From NCBI GenBank assembly GCA_026988195.1, contig JALSLS010000451.1, positions 1-6,879 on the forward strand: 6,879 nt of DNA. Reading direction: 5' to 3'. A program made the translations under genes and the position numbers. Positions within the stretch are counted from its first letter, which is position 1. Every line of letters starts with the position of its first letter. This document shows positions 1-6,874 of the stretch, piece by piece. This DNA comes from Methylomonas sp. Lineage in GTDB: Bacteria > Pseudomonadota > Gammaproteobacteria > Methylococcales > Methylomonadaceae. A model generated the notes under the pieces. The model searched no databases and was not told the DNA's origin. It saw nothing but the letters and a program-made list of their open reading frames with translations.

Positions 1-3000
1 AAGCGGTTAAAAAATTATTAAGAAAAACGGCGACTAAAAATACAGCGGTGTCTTGTCATTGGATTAGAAGCCGTAGTCGCAGTGAATTTTTATGGGTGGT
101 GGGCAAGCAAGACAAATTTAATACTGAGGGAATTGTACCTGTGAATTATACACAGCAAAATATTTTAAAATCATCTAATGAAGAAGATTGGAAGTTTTTG
201 CCTATGATTGAAGCATTGACTGTCTTCTCAGCCCTTTTACATGATTTTGGAAAAGCAACAGTGTTGTTTCAAAATAAACTAAAAGGGAAAAATAAAACAC
301 AAAGCGATCCACTTAGGCATGAGTGGGTTTCAATATTATTTCTTATCGCTATTATTGATAATAAAAGCGATGAAGAATGGCTCAACTATTTAATTAGTGA
401 TGAAATACATAAAAAAATAGCCACACTTAATGTTAATGCTCTTGCTAACCCTTTAGATAATTTACCACCCGTGGCAAGCATAATAGCCTGGCTAATTCTT
501 ACCCATCACAAATTGCCAATATATGAAAAAAAATATGCCGAAAAAGAAATAAATCTATCAAAGCTGTTTAGTTTAATTTCACCTGTCTGGGGCTATGAAA
601 ATACAAAAGAAAAGACAGACTTTAAAGAATGGTTTAAATGTGCAGAATTACCGAGCAAATCAATTGAGTGGCAACAACAGATAAAAAGTTACGCTATCAA
701 ACTAAAAAATCTATTGTCGCATATTCAAATCTTGTTTCAATCACAATCACTTAGACCTGCGATCAGTTATTCTCGAATGTGTTTGATGTTAGCTGATCAT
801 TACTATTCTTCACAAGCTAAGAACCCAGGTTGGCATAGCAGTGTAAAGCTATTTGCTAATACCGATCACCAAAACAATCTGAAACAACAGCTTGATGAAC
901 ACTTAGTGGGTGTTGCCAAACAAGCAAAAATAAATATTAAAAAACTTCCACAATTTGAAGGAGTCTTTAATCAAGATATTCGTGTAAAAAATAATAATAA
1001 AATCAGTAAAAAAAGCCCCAAGAAATACAAGTGGCAAGATGATGCAGCAAGTAATGTAAAAAAGTGGAAGCGAGAAGAAAAAGACTTAAATAAGCACCAG
1101 TTTGGTTTTTTTGCAGTCAATATGGCTTCAACGGGTAAAGGGAAAACCTTTGCCAATGCAAAAATCATGCAGTCCCTTTCAGCAAATGAAGAAAGCTTAC
1201 GATATATTTTAGCATTAGGATTAAGGACACTGACACTACAAACAGGGGATGAATACAAAGACAAAATTGGTTTAAAAGATGATGAATTAGCGGTATTAAT
1301 TGGTTCGAAAGCAATTGTTGATTTGCATGAACAAAAAAATAATACGGGGTCTGAATCAAGTACCAGTCTATTAGATAATGAATTGATCTTTAGTGAAGAC
1401 TTTCCAGAGCAAGGCTTAGATACCGTATTAAAAAGCTCTAAACATAGGCAGTTTTTATATGCCCCTGTGCTTACTTGTACGATTGACCATATTATTCAAA
1501 CAACAGAAGTAATACGGGGAGGCCGATATATTTTACCGACCCTACGCTTGATGTCATCTGATTTAGTGATTGATGAAATTGATGATTTTGACAATACAGA
1601 TTTAATAGCAATAGGGCGGCTCATTCATCTTGCAGGGATGTTAGGTAGAAAAGTAATGATTTCATCGGCAACGATTCCGCCAGACTTGGCAGAAGGTTAT
1701 TTTAACGTTTATCAATCGGGATGGGATATATTTGCAAAAATGCGAGGTAAGAAAGTGCCTGTCGGCTGTGCCTGGATAGATGAGTTTGAAACCAAGGTGC
1801 TCACCGTTAGCAATAAGGAAGATTACAAGAAACAACATAATAAATATATCGATAAGCGTATAAAAAACCTTGCAAAACAACCCGTAAAACGCAAAGCGAA
1901 TATTGCTCAGTGCAGTACCAATATAAACGAGTATTTTACTGCAATAAAACAAGCAGTATTAGAAAAGCATAAACACCATCATTTTGTGGATGCTAAAACA
2001 GATAAAAATATTAGTATTGGAGTTGTACGCATGGCCAATATCAAACCGTGTGTTGATTTAACAAAGTATCTTTTAGAAAATAACTGCTCAGAAGACGTTG
2101 AAATAAAAACAATGGCATACCACTCCAGACAAGTCTTATTAATGCGCCACGAACAAGAAAAATACTTGGATAAAATATTAAAACGCAATGAGGGTGATGA
2201 ACATATCTTGGAAGATGAGGTGATCGGAGCGCATATTGATCATTCAGAAGCAAAAAACATCATCTTTGTACTTGTTGCCACACCCGTAGAAGAAGTGGGT
2301 AGAGACCATGACTTTGATTGGGCAGTTATAGAACCTTCTTCCTATCGATCTTTTATCCAGTTAGCGGGTCGAGTACTTAGGCATAGAGAGAAAGAGGTGA
2401 ACGAGCCCAATATTGCCATTATGAAATATAACTACCGAGCTTTAAAGACGGAGGGGAAAAAGATTGCTTTTAAATGGCCAGGCTATCAAAACGATAAAGA
2501 TGACTTAACAAGCTACGATTTGAATAAATTAGTCGATACGCAGCAATTGGCTGAAAAGCTACATGCAACCCATAGAATTCAAAAAACAAATTCATCTGAA
2601 TTAGCCGATTTAGAGCATAAAGTTATTCATCAATTATTAACTAACCACCAATCAAAAGGCCCTGAATCAATGCAAGGCTGGCTAGACAGTGATTGGTGGT
2701 TGACGGCAATGCCTCAGCAATATGTAAGATTTAGAGGTGACAAAAGTCAAGATATGACTGTGTTTTTAACAGCTGATAACACTTATTTAGAAAAAGGAGA
2801 GCGAGGCAATACAGTTGAGGTAGCCAAAGACAATATTAAACTTAATTTTCTTTCCGATCTTGAAATGCAAAACTTATGGTTTAAACGGGATTATGTCAGT
2901 TTGTTAATAGCACATACTAAAAGACTAGGATTAGACTTGGAAAAAACAGCGTTGATTTATGGGGAAATAAATTTACCAACTTATGGCGAACCATTAGAAA

Positions 3001-3059
3001 ACCAACAATTTATTTACAATGAGCAATTAGGTTTAGTTGTAAAAAAACATACGATTTAA
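1..3059 (+). CDS. cas3: Type I-F Cas2-3 fusion (HD nuclease / SF2 helicase), 5' end outside window
   Basis: This is the nuclease-helicase of type I-F interference: once the Csy complex has bound a target it is recruited to unwind and degrade the DNA, and its Cas2 part also pairs with Cas1 during spacer acquisition. The frame is open from base 3 with no stop upstream. The first possible start, GTG at 48, is internal: the codons before it and the SCHWIRSRSRSE segment after it match the end of the Cas2-like region of I-F Cas2-3, so the true start lies left of the window and some tens of residues are missing. Counting from the GTG at 48, the HD metal motif is H65-D66 (240-245), with further metal-site candidates at R90-H91 and H153-H154. 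Helicase motifs are Walker A TGKGKT at 362-367 (1131-1148), DEID at 509-512 (1572-1583), SSAT at 539-542, TPVEEVGRD at 745-753 and QLAGRVLR at 771-778. About 1018 codons are visible, with no frameshift and all catalytic motifs intact. It ends in TAA, 12 bases before csy1. Confidence 0.97.
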   Translation, partial: AVKKLLRKTATKNTAVSCHWIRSRSRSEFLWVVGKQDKFNTEGIVPVNYTQQNILKSSNEEDWKFLPMIEALTVFSALLHDFGKATVLFQNKLKGKNKTQSDPLRHEWVSILFLIAIIDNKSDEEWLNYLISDEIHKKIATLNVNALANPLDNLPPVASIIAWLILTHHKLPIYEKKYAEKEINLSKLFSLISPVWGYENTKEKTDFKEWFKCAELPSKSIEWQQQIKSYAIKLKNLLSHIQILFQSQSLRPAISYSRMCLMLADHYYSSQAKNPGWHSSVKLFANTDHQNNLKQQLDEHLVGVAKQAKINIKKLPQFEGVFNQDIRVKNNNKISKKSPKKYKWQDDAASNVKKWKREEKDLNKHQFGFFAVNMASTGKGKTFANAKIMQSLSANEESLRYILALGLRTLTLQTGDEYKDKIGLKDDELAVLIGSKAIVDLHEQKNNTGSESSTSLLDNELIFSEDFPEQGLDTVLKSSKHRQFLYAPVLTCTIDHIIQTTEVIRGGRYILPTLRLMSSDLVIDEIDDFDNTDLIAIGRLIHLAGMLGRKVMISSATIPPDLAEGYFNVYQSGWDIFAKMRGKKVPVGCAWIDEFETKVLTVSNKEDYKKQHNKYIDKRIKNLAKQPVKRKANIAQCSTNINEYFTAIKQAVLEKHKHHHFVDAKTDKNISIGVVRMANIKPCVDLTKYLLENNCSEDVEIKTMAYHSRQVLLMRHEQEKYLDKILKRNEGDEHILEDEVIGAHIDHSEAKNIIFVLVATPVEEVGRDHDFDWAVIEPSSYRSFIQLAGRVLRHREKEVNEPNIAIMKYNYRALKTEGKKIAFKWPGYQNDKDDLTSYDLNKLVDTQQLAEKLHATHRIQKTNSSELADLEHKVIHQLLTNHQSKGPESMQGWLDSDWWLTAMPQQYVRFRGDKSQDMTVFLTADNTYLEKGERGNTVEVAKDNIKLNFLSDLEMQNLWFKRDYVSLLIAHTKRLGLDLEKTALIYGEINLPTYGEPLENQQFIYNEQLGLVVKKHTI

Positions 3060-3061
3060 AT

Positions 3062-3065
3062 AGGA
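3062..3065 (+). promoter_or_regulatory. Ribosome binding site of csy1
   Basis: AGGA lies six bases before the ATG at 3072, in the only gap inside the operon (12 bases between the cas2-3 stop and csy1). It supports that ATG as the start. No separate promoter is evident in the gap, so csy1 is probably read from the cas2-3 transcript, although a promoter inside the end of cas2-3 cannot be excluded by eye. Confidence 0.7.
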
Positions 3066-3071
3066 CTAATT

Positions 3072-4328
3072 ATGCTAGATAAAGCGATTACAGAATTTTT
3101 GGAAAACAAAAAACAAGACTATATAAAGAAAAGCACTAAAGCTAATTCCAGTGATGAAGACAAGCAAGGGTTTGCTCAAGAGGCGCTAGAAAAATACAGT
3201 CTTGAAAGCTGGCTAATTGATGCCTCACAACGTGCAAAGCAATTATCCATCACCTCGCACCCTGCTAAATTCGTTCATCCTAATGCTAAAGCTAGTAGCA
3301 TTATCGCAGATGCTAAAAAAGAGTGTGATGGTTTATTGCGTTCAGGCAATGTTGAGGTTGAGCTTGAGCTTGATGTATTTGGTAATGCCGCCGCATTAGA
3401 TGTTGAAAAGTTTTTAAGAGTTAGATTGCAAGATGACAAAACTTTATTGCAACATTTAGAGCAAAACTCTGACCTGATTAAACAGCAACTCGAAACAGCC
3501 AATACTAAATTTGAGAATATAAGAGATGGCTTGATGCAAATCAAACACTCTGATTTAGATCAAACCAGTGAAAAGCTAAAACAAGTCTATTTCCCCGTGG
3601 CTGATGACTACCATTTGCTCTCTATTCTTAATGCATCGGGGATTATTTATAAATTGAAACAGAAAATAAATGATTTACGTTTTTCTGAAGAAAACCGTAC
3701 TTTAAGAGAAGAATTAAAAAAAGCAAACCCAACAGAAATAAATGGCAAAATTACAGATCTGTATGATTTAACCTCGATTGGATATGGGGGAACTCAAGCG
3801 CAAAATATTAGTACATTAAATGCTCAAAATGGAGGTGTAAGTTTATTACTTTCGTCAATGCCACCCACATTAGAAAAACGTCGAACACAACCGCCGAAAA
3901 CAGATTTTTTCAATGACTGTTTATGGAGCGGTTTATTTAAAAATGATTTTGAGCAATTTCATAAAGTTTTAAGTTGGCGCAAGAACAATAAAGACGTTAG
4001 AGATATGCGTGATGACATTGTACTGAACTCTATCGCCAAGCTCAAAAGACTAATTGATAATATTCGAGAAATCGATGACGGCTGGTCTGATAGCGAAACT
4101 TATACTGGCTTGGAATCTTGGCAAAAAATATGGCTAGACGAACAATATGCAGGAATAAGAAATGATGATAAAAAAAATCAAGATTATTTAACTAAAGTAC
4201 AAAGCTATTTTGCTAACTGGTTTATTGGCAATTACAAGCAGTCAACCAAGGATAACAAGTTACTGGGCGATGATGATATAGCGCAAATCAAAAAAATCCT
4301 TAAAGAGGAACAGGAGTTATTAAAATGA
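3072..4328 (+). CDS. csy1: Csy1 / Cas8f, large subunit of type I-F surveillance complex
   Basis: Csy1 pairs with Csy2 at the 5' handle of the crRNA, reads the PAM in double-stranded DNA and, through its C-terminal helical bundle, recruits Cas2-3. The protein is 418 aa, close to the roughly 430 aa usual for the family, which marks a full I-F1 subunit rather than a shortened I-F3 Cas8-Cas5 fusion. Recognisable family segments are DVFGNAAALDVEKFL at 101-115, a helical charged stretch around 125-170, the FPVADDYHLLSILNASG segment near 174-190, GGTQAQNIS at 239-247 and LLLSSMPP at 258-265. By eye, N105 and N245 correspond to the PAM-reading asparagines N111 and N250 of P. aeruginosa Csy1, while Q242 sits where the wedge lysine K247 is expected. 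The C-terminal part (about 275-418) is rich in Lys, Asp and Trp and matches the expected helical bundle. The ATG has a good AGGA site, and the TGA overlaps the csy2 ATG by four bases (ATGA), suggesting translational coupling. Confidence 0.95.
   Translation: MLDKAITEFLENKKQDYIKKSTKANSSDEDKQGFAQEALEKYSLESWLIDASQRAKQLSITSHPAKFVHPNAKASSIIADAKKECDGLLRSGNVEVELELDVFGNAAALDVEKFLRVRLQDDKTLLQHLEQNSDLIKQQLETANTKFENIRDGLMQIKHSDLDQTSEKLKQVYFPVADDYHLLSILNASGIIYKLKQKINDLRFSEENRTLREELKKANPTEINGKITDLYDLTSIGYGGTQAQNISTLNAQNGGVSLLLSSMPPTLEKRRTQPPKTDFFNDCLWSGLFKNDFEQFHKVLSWRKNNKDVRDMRDDIVLNSIAKLKRLIDNIREIDDGWSDSETYTGLESWQKIWLDEQYAGIRNDDKKNQDYLTKVQSYFANWFIGNYKQSTKDNKLLGDDDIAQIKKILKEEQELLK
4312..4316 (+). promoter_or_regulatory. 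Ribosome binding site of csy2
   Basis: AGGAG inside the last codons of csy1 lies eight bases before the csy2 ATG at 4325. It fixes that start and allows reinitiation after csy1 is read. Confidence 0.7.
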
Positions 4329-5218
4329 AGGAGTTATTGCTTATTCCCAATATAAAAATTCATAATGCCAACGCCTTATCCAGCCCTTACACTATTGGAT
4401 TTCCGGCAATGACTGCATGGTTAGGTTTCATACATGCATTAGAACGTAAATTAATAAATACAGAGTTTAAGGGCGTTAAATTTACTGGGATCATTGTGAG
4501 TTGCCTAGAGCTGGATTTGCAAACCTACAAAGGTAAAGGTGATTACGTTAATTCAATCATAGCAACCAGCAACCCACTCGATAAATTGGGGAAAAGACCA
4601 TCATTTATCGAAGAAGCTCGCTGTGATATGGAAGTAACGATTGCAATAGAATGTGAGCTAGGCTTAATTGATCATAAAAAGTTCACTGCTTTAATTGATA
4701 ACAAGCTGCACACCATGAAAATTGCCAGTGGCGATATTATAAGCTTTAAATCAAGCCAGCATAAAGAAGTTGATAATAACAAGCCTAGAGAGATTACCAA
4801 ATACTTAATGCCTGGTTTTTGTTTAGTCACGCGTCAAGATCTGATGAAAACGTCAATGAAGGATGGCAACGATGCAATTGATGCCATGCTCGATTATTTA
4901 AAAACTACCACTGATATTGAAGTAGATGAGAATAGTAAAATTACTAGAAGTAAGGCATACAAAAAAGAAGCGGGCTGGATTGTTCCGATAGCCATTGGCT
5001 ACCAAGGAATAAGTGATTTAGGACAAGTAAACAATACCCGTGATGAAACAACCCCCCACCGATTTGCAGAAAGTGTCGTTACTTTAGGTGAATTTAAAAT
5101 GCCATACCATTTTGAGACTGTTGATGAAATGATTTGGCGCTATCAAGAATACCAAGACAATGATTTATATCTTTGTCAAAACAACTATTCAATTAAACAA
5201 GAGGAAAGTAAATTATGA
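4325..5218 (+). CDS. csy2: Csy2 / Cas5f, crRNA 5'-handle subunit of type I-F complex
   Basis: Csy2 is the Cas5-type subunit: it forms a heterodimer with Csy1, holds the 8-base 5' handle of the crRNA and contributes to PAM-side DNA binding. The family signature is clear. The N-terminal LLLIPNIKIHNANALSSP (4-21) is the first strand and loop of the RRM-like fold, followed by GFPAMTAWLGFIHALERK (25-42). The second conserved block is LMPGFCLVTRQDL (161-173), and the C-terminal block contains GWIVPIAIGYQGIS (217-230), NNTRDETTPHRFAE (236-249) and a VDEMIWRYQ helix (266-274). At 297 aa it is about 30 residues shorter than P. aeruginosa Csy2 (about 327), probably from shorter variable loops, since the conserved blocks are all there. 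It overlaps csy1 upstream and csy3 downstream by four bases each, and a GAGGA site for csy3 lies in its last codons. Confidence 0.95.
   Translation: MKELLLIPNIKIHNANALSSPYTIGFPAMTAWLGFIHALERKLINTEFKGVKFTGIIVSCLELDLQTYKGKGDYVNSIIATSNPLDKLGKRPSFIEEARCDMEVTIAIECELGLIDHKKFTALIDNKLHTMKIASGDIISFKSSQHKEVDNNKPREITKYLMPGFCLVTRQDLMKTSMKDGNDAIDAMLDYLKTTTDIEVDENSKITRSKAYKKEAGWIVPIAIGYQGISDLGQVNNTRDETTPHRFAESVVTLGEFKMPYHFETVDEMIWRYQEYQDNDLYLCQNNYSIKQEESKL
5201..5205 (+). promoter_or_regulatory. Ribosome binding site of csy3
   Basis: GAGGA within the end of csy2 lies nine bases before the csy3 ATG at 5215. A strong site suits a subunit needed in several copies per complex. Confidence 0.7.
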
Positions 5219-6222
5219 GTAAGATACCCGCATCCGTTCTAGCATTTGAAAAGAAATTAGTACCCTCTGATGGCCTAATGTATGGAACAACTTGGGATAA
5301 TAGAAGCAATCAGGCAGAACCTTTAAAGTTACAAGAAAAATCGGTACGAGGCACTATTTCTAATCGACTTAAAAAATCTGACGAAGGGAAAGTTGATGCA
5401 AAAATAGAAAGTGCAAACCTACAAACGGTCGATAGCTGTGCATTAACACCCGATCAGGACACCTTAAAACTCAACTTTACCTTAAAAGTATTAAGCGGCG
5501 TAGAAAATCCATCAGCCTGTAACCATGAAGGATTTAATCAAACATATTCTAAGGCCGTTTCTGATTACATCACTCAGCATGGTTTTTCAGAGCTTTCAAA
5601 ACGATATGCCTGTAATTTGGCAAACGGTCGTTTTTTTTGGCGGAATCGTGTAGGCAGTGAAAATGTTGAAGTACACATTAATGTTCTGAATAGTGATATT
5701 TCAAAGAACTGGGTCTTTAATAGCCTAGAATTTAATATTCAGAACTTTGAAAATAGTTCTGCTGAAATAAATGAGCTTGCTGAGTTAATTGCCAGCACAT
5801 TATCAGGTGAAAATGAATTTCTATTATTAGAGGTTAATGCTTTTGCAAAAGTAGGAAAATCACAAGATGTATACCCAAGTGAAGAACTGGTGCTTGATAA
5901 AAACAATAGCAAAGAAGGAAAAAGTAAAATCCTTTATCAAGTCAATCAAGTTGCAGCTATGCATTCTCAAAAAATTGGTAATGCAATACGAACCATTGAT
6001 ACATGGTATCCAGAGTTTGAACAACACCAAAGAGCTATATCGATAGATCCATATGGTGCTGTTACCAACCTTGGTCGGGCTTATAGACAACCAAAACAGA
6101 AAAAGGACTTCTTTTCATTATTTGATCGTTTTTCACAAGGTGAACAATTAGAGTCACCAGAAGAAGAGCATTTTGTGATGGCTGTTTTAGTGCGAGGCGG
6201 TGTATTTGGAGAGAAACAGTGA
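5215..6222 (+). CDS. csy3: Csy3 / Cas7f, backbone subunit of type I-F complex
   Basis: Csy3 is the Cas7-family backbone protein: six copies line up along the crRNA spacer and form the helical filament that pairs with target DNA, with thumb loops that kink out every sixth base. It is 335 aa, against about 342 in P. aeruginosa, and is the most conserved gene here. Family blocks visible are SVLAFEKKLVPSDGLM (7-22), EKSVRGTISNRL (41-52), SANLQTVDSCAL (66-77), NPSACNHEGFNQ (98-109), RYACNLANGRFFWRNRVG (130-147), LLLEVNAFAKVG (203-214), the AAMHSQKIGNAIRTIDTWYP block (247-266), GRAYRQPKQKKDFF (287-300) and LVRGGVFGE (325-333). The start ATG overlaps the csy2 stop (ATGA). An eight-T run at 5631-5638 encodes part of RFFW; the frame is intact across it. 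The TGA joins the csy4 start. There is no truncation and no missing block. Confidence 0.97.
   Translation: MSKIPASVLAFEKKLVPSDGLMYGTTWDNRSNQAEPLKLQEKSVRGTISNRLKKSDEGKVDAKIESANLQTVDSCALTPDQDTLKLNFTLKVLSGVENPSACNHEGFNQTYSKAVSDYITQHGFSELSKRYACNLANGRFFWRNRVGSENVEVHINVLNSDISKNWVFNSLEFNIQNFENSSAEINELAELIASTLSGENEFLLLEVNAFAKVGKSQDVYPSEELVLDKNNSKEGKSKILYQVNQVAAMHSQKIGNAIRTIDTWYPEFEQHQRAISIDPYGAVTNLGRAYRQPKQKKDFFSLFDRFSQGEQLESPEEEHFVMAVLVRGGVFGEKQ
6208..6213 (+). promoter_or_regulatory. Ribosome binding site deciding the csy4 start
   Basis: GGAGAG ends eight bases before the ATG at 6222 but only five before the GTG at 6219. The better spacing, together with the usual csy4 opening Met-(Asp/Glu)-His-Tyr-Leu-Asp, favours the ATG. 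Confidence 0.65.
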
Positions 6223-6803
6223 TGGAGCATTATCTTGATATAAAGATAGTGCCAGATGACGATGTCCCAATTTACTTTATTCGTAATAAAGTTTATAGCA
6301 AACTTCATAAAGCACTGTCCTCTCTAAGCTCAACGGATATCGGTATCAGCTTTCCCCAATATAAAATCAAGTTGGGTAATGTTATCCGGTTGCATGGCAC
6401 GGATAAGAACCTCGCAGAACTACAAGACATAAATTGGTTGGGTGGTTTGAGTGGTTATTGTGATGTGTCAGAAATACAAGCAGTACCCAGCCAAGTTGCT
6501 GGTTATAGGATTGTTAGCCGAAAACAACCTACGATGAACCTCAAAAAGCTTGAAAAAAGAGTTCAGTATCAAAAGGCACAAGGTGTTTTGAAAACTCAAG
6601 ATGAGGTGAAAGAATATGAAAAACAATATAAAGCCAAAATGTATGCAACGGGGTTAGATAACCCTTACCTTGAATTAGATAGCAGTTCAAATGGTCATAA
6701 ACATAGGCGCTATATTCAGTTTGGAGAGGTGATTGAGCGACCAATAAAAGGTGAGTTTGACACCTTTGGGCTCAGTAAAATAGCAACAGTACCGTGGTTT
6801 TAG
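6222..6803 (+). CDS. csy4: Csy4 / Cas6f, crRNA-processing endoribonuclease
   Basis: Csy4 binds the small hairpin of each repeat in the CRISPR transcript, cuts at its 3' base and stays bound as the head of the complex. I start it at ATG 6222 (193 aa), because MEHYLDI matches the family opening and places the catalytic histidine at H29, the same number as in P. aeruginosa. GTG 6219 would add one Met. The motifs seen are H29 in KLHKAL (6306-6308), IGISFP at 40-45, SRKQ at 99-102 with R100 and Q102 aligning to the base-reading R102 and Q104, R113 aligning to R115, and DSSSNG at 153-158 with S154 and S156 aligning to S148 and S150. The C-terminal FGLSKIATVPWF (182-193) is the glycine-loop/VPWF ending of the family. 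F182 replaces the usual active-site Tyr176, and the helix at 107-118 has more Lys than Arg. The start overlaps the csy3 stop (TGATG). No CRISPR repeat follows within the window. Confidence 0.95.
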   Translation: MEHYLDIKIVPDDDVPIYFIRNKVYSKLHKALSSLSSTDIGISFPQYKIKLGNVIRLHGTDKNLAELQDINWLGGLSGYCDVSEIQAVPSQVAGYRIVSRKQPTMNLKKLEKRVQYQKAQGVLKTQDEVKEYEKQYKAKMYATGLDNPYLELDSSSNGHKHRRYIQFGEVIERPIKGEFDTFGLSKIATVPWF

Positions 6804-6815
6804 CGTTTAACGGGG

Positions 6816-6846
6816 ACCCTATTGTAGCAATCTGCTACAATAGGGT
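6816..6846. repeat. Perfect 14-bp inverted repeat after csy4
   Basis: ACCCTATTGTAGCA (6816-6829) and TGCTACAATAGGGT (6833-6846) are exact reverse complements around a 3-base centre, ATC. The stem begins 13 bases after the csy4 stop and ends 18 bases before the ribosome site of the next gene. No T-run follows on either strand, so it is not a standard intrinsic terminator, and it does not resemble the type I-F repeat hairpin (5-bp GC-rich stem). A short second dyad, GGTT-GT-AACC (6847-6856), abuts it. The symmetric layout suits either a protein operator or a strong RNA hairpin in the intergenic transcript. Confidence 0.85.
6833..6841 (+). promoter_or_regulatory. Possible extended -10 promoter inside the dyad
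   Basis: TGCTACAAT fits the extended -10 pattern TGnTAnnnT. If used, transcription would start near 6848, about 27 bases before the ATG at 6875. No convincing -35 is seen upstream, which extended -10 promoters can lack. By symmetry the same nine bases occur on the - strand at 6821-6829. This is inference from one short match. Confidence 0.3.
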
Positions 6847-6864
6847 GGTTGTAACCATTTAATT

Positions 6865-6868
6865 AGGA
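6865..6868 (+). promoter_or_regulatory. Ribosome binding site of the downstream gene
   Basis: AGGA lies six bases before ATG 6875, the same spacing as at csy1. It is the main reason to believe a new gene starts at the right edge. Confidence 0.5.
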
Positions 6869-6874
6869 TCAAAC

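Noticed and set aside
48..50. GTG at 48 as the true start of cas3, implying a stand-alone Cas3 without a Cas2 domain
   Set aside because: The frame is open to the window edge, and the codons before 48 continue the conserved Cas2-3 sequence, so the start is outside the window.
971..2253. Several 64-97 codon open frames on the - strand opposite cas2-3, and similar ones opposite csy1, csy3 and csy4
   Set aside because: They lie wholly within strongly conserved genes, and their translations look low-complexity or membrane-like in the way antisense frames of AT-rich genes usually do.
309..2384. Shared CTTAGGCAT near 312 and near 2376 as a direct repeat
   Set aside because: Both encode Leu-Arg-His within unrelated conserved motifs; nine shared bases over this distance are compatible with chance.
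3217..3399. 60-codon + strand frame inside csy1
   Set aside because: It is fully contained in csy1 in another frame, with no family resemblance or clear ribosome site.
4170..4177. Run of eight A in csy1 (a similar one near 527 in cas2-3) as a possible programmed slippage site
   Set aside because: Both genes read through in frame with family-like sequence after the run; such runs are expected in Lys-rich AT-rich genes.
5631..5638. Run of eight T as a terminator or frameshift site in csy3
   Set aside because: No hairpin precedes it, the frame is continuous and the RFFWRNRVG block it encodes is conserved. It may be prone to slippage, but nothing shows that.
6816..6846. The palindrome as a CRISPR repeat or standard intrinsic terminator
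   Set aside because: It occurs once, its stem does not match the I-F repeat hairpin, and no T-run follows it on either strand.
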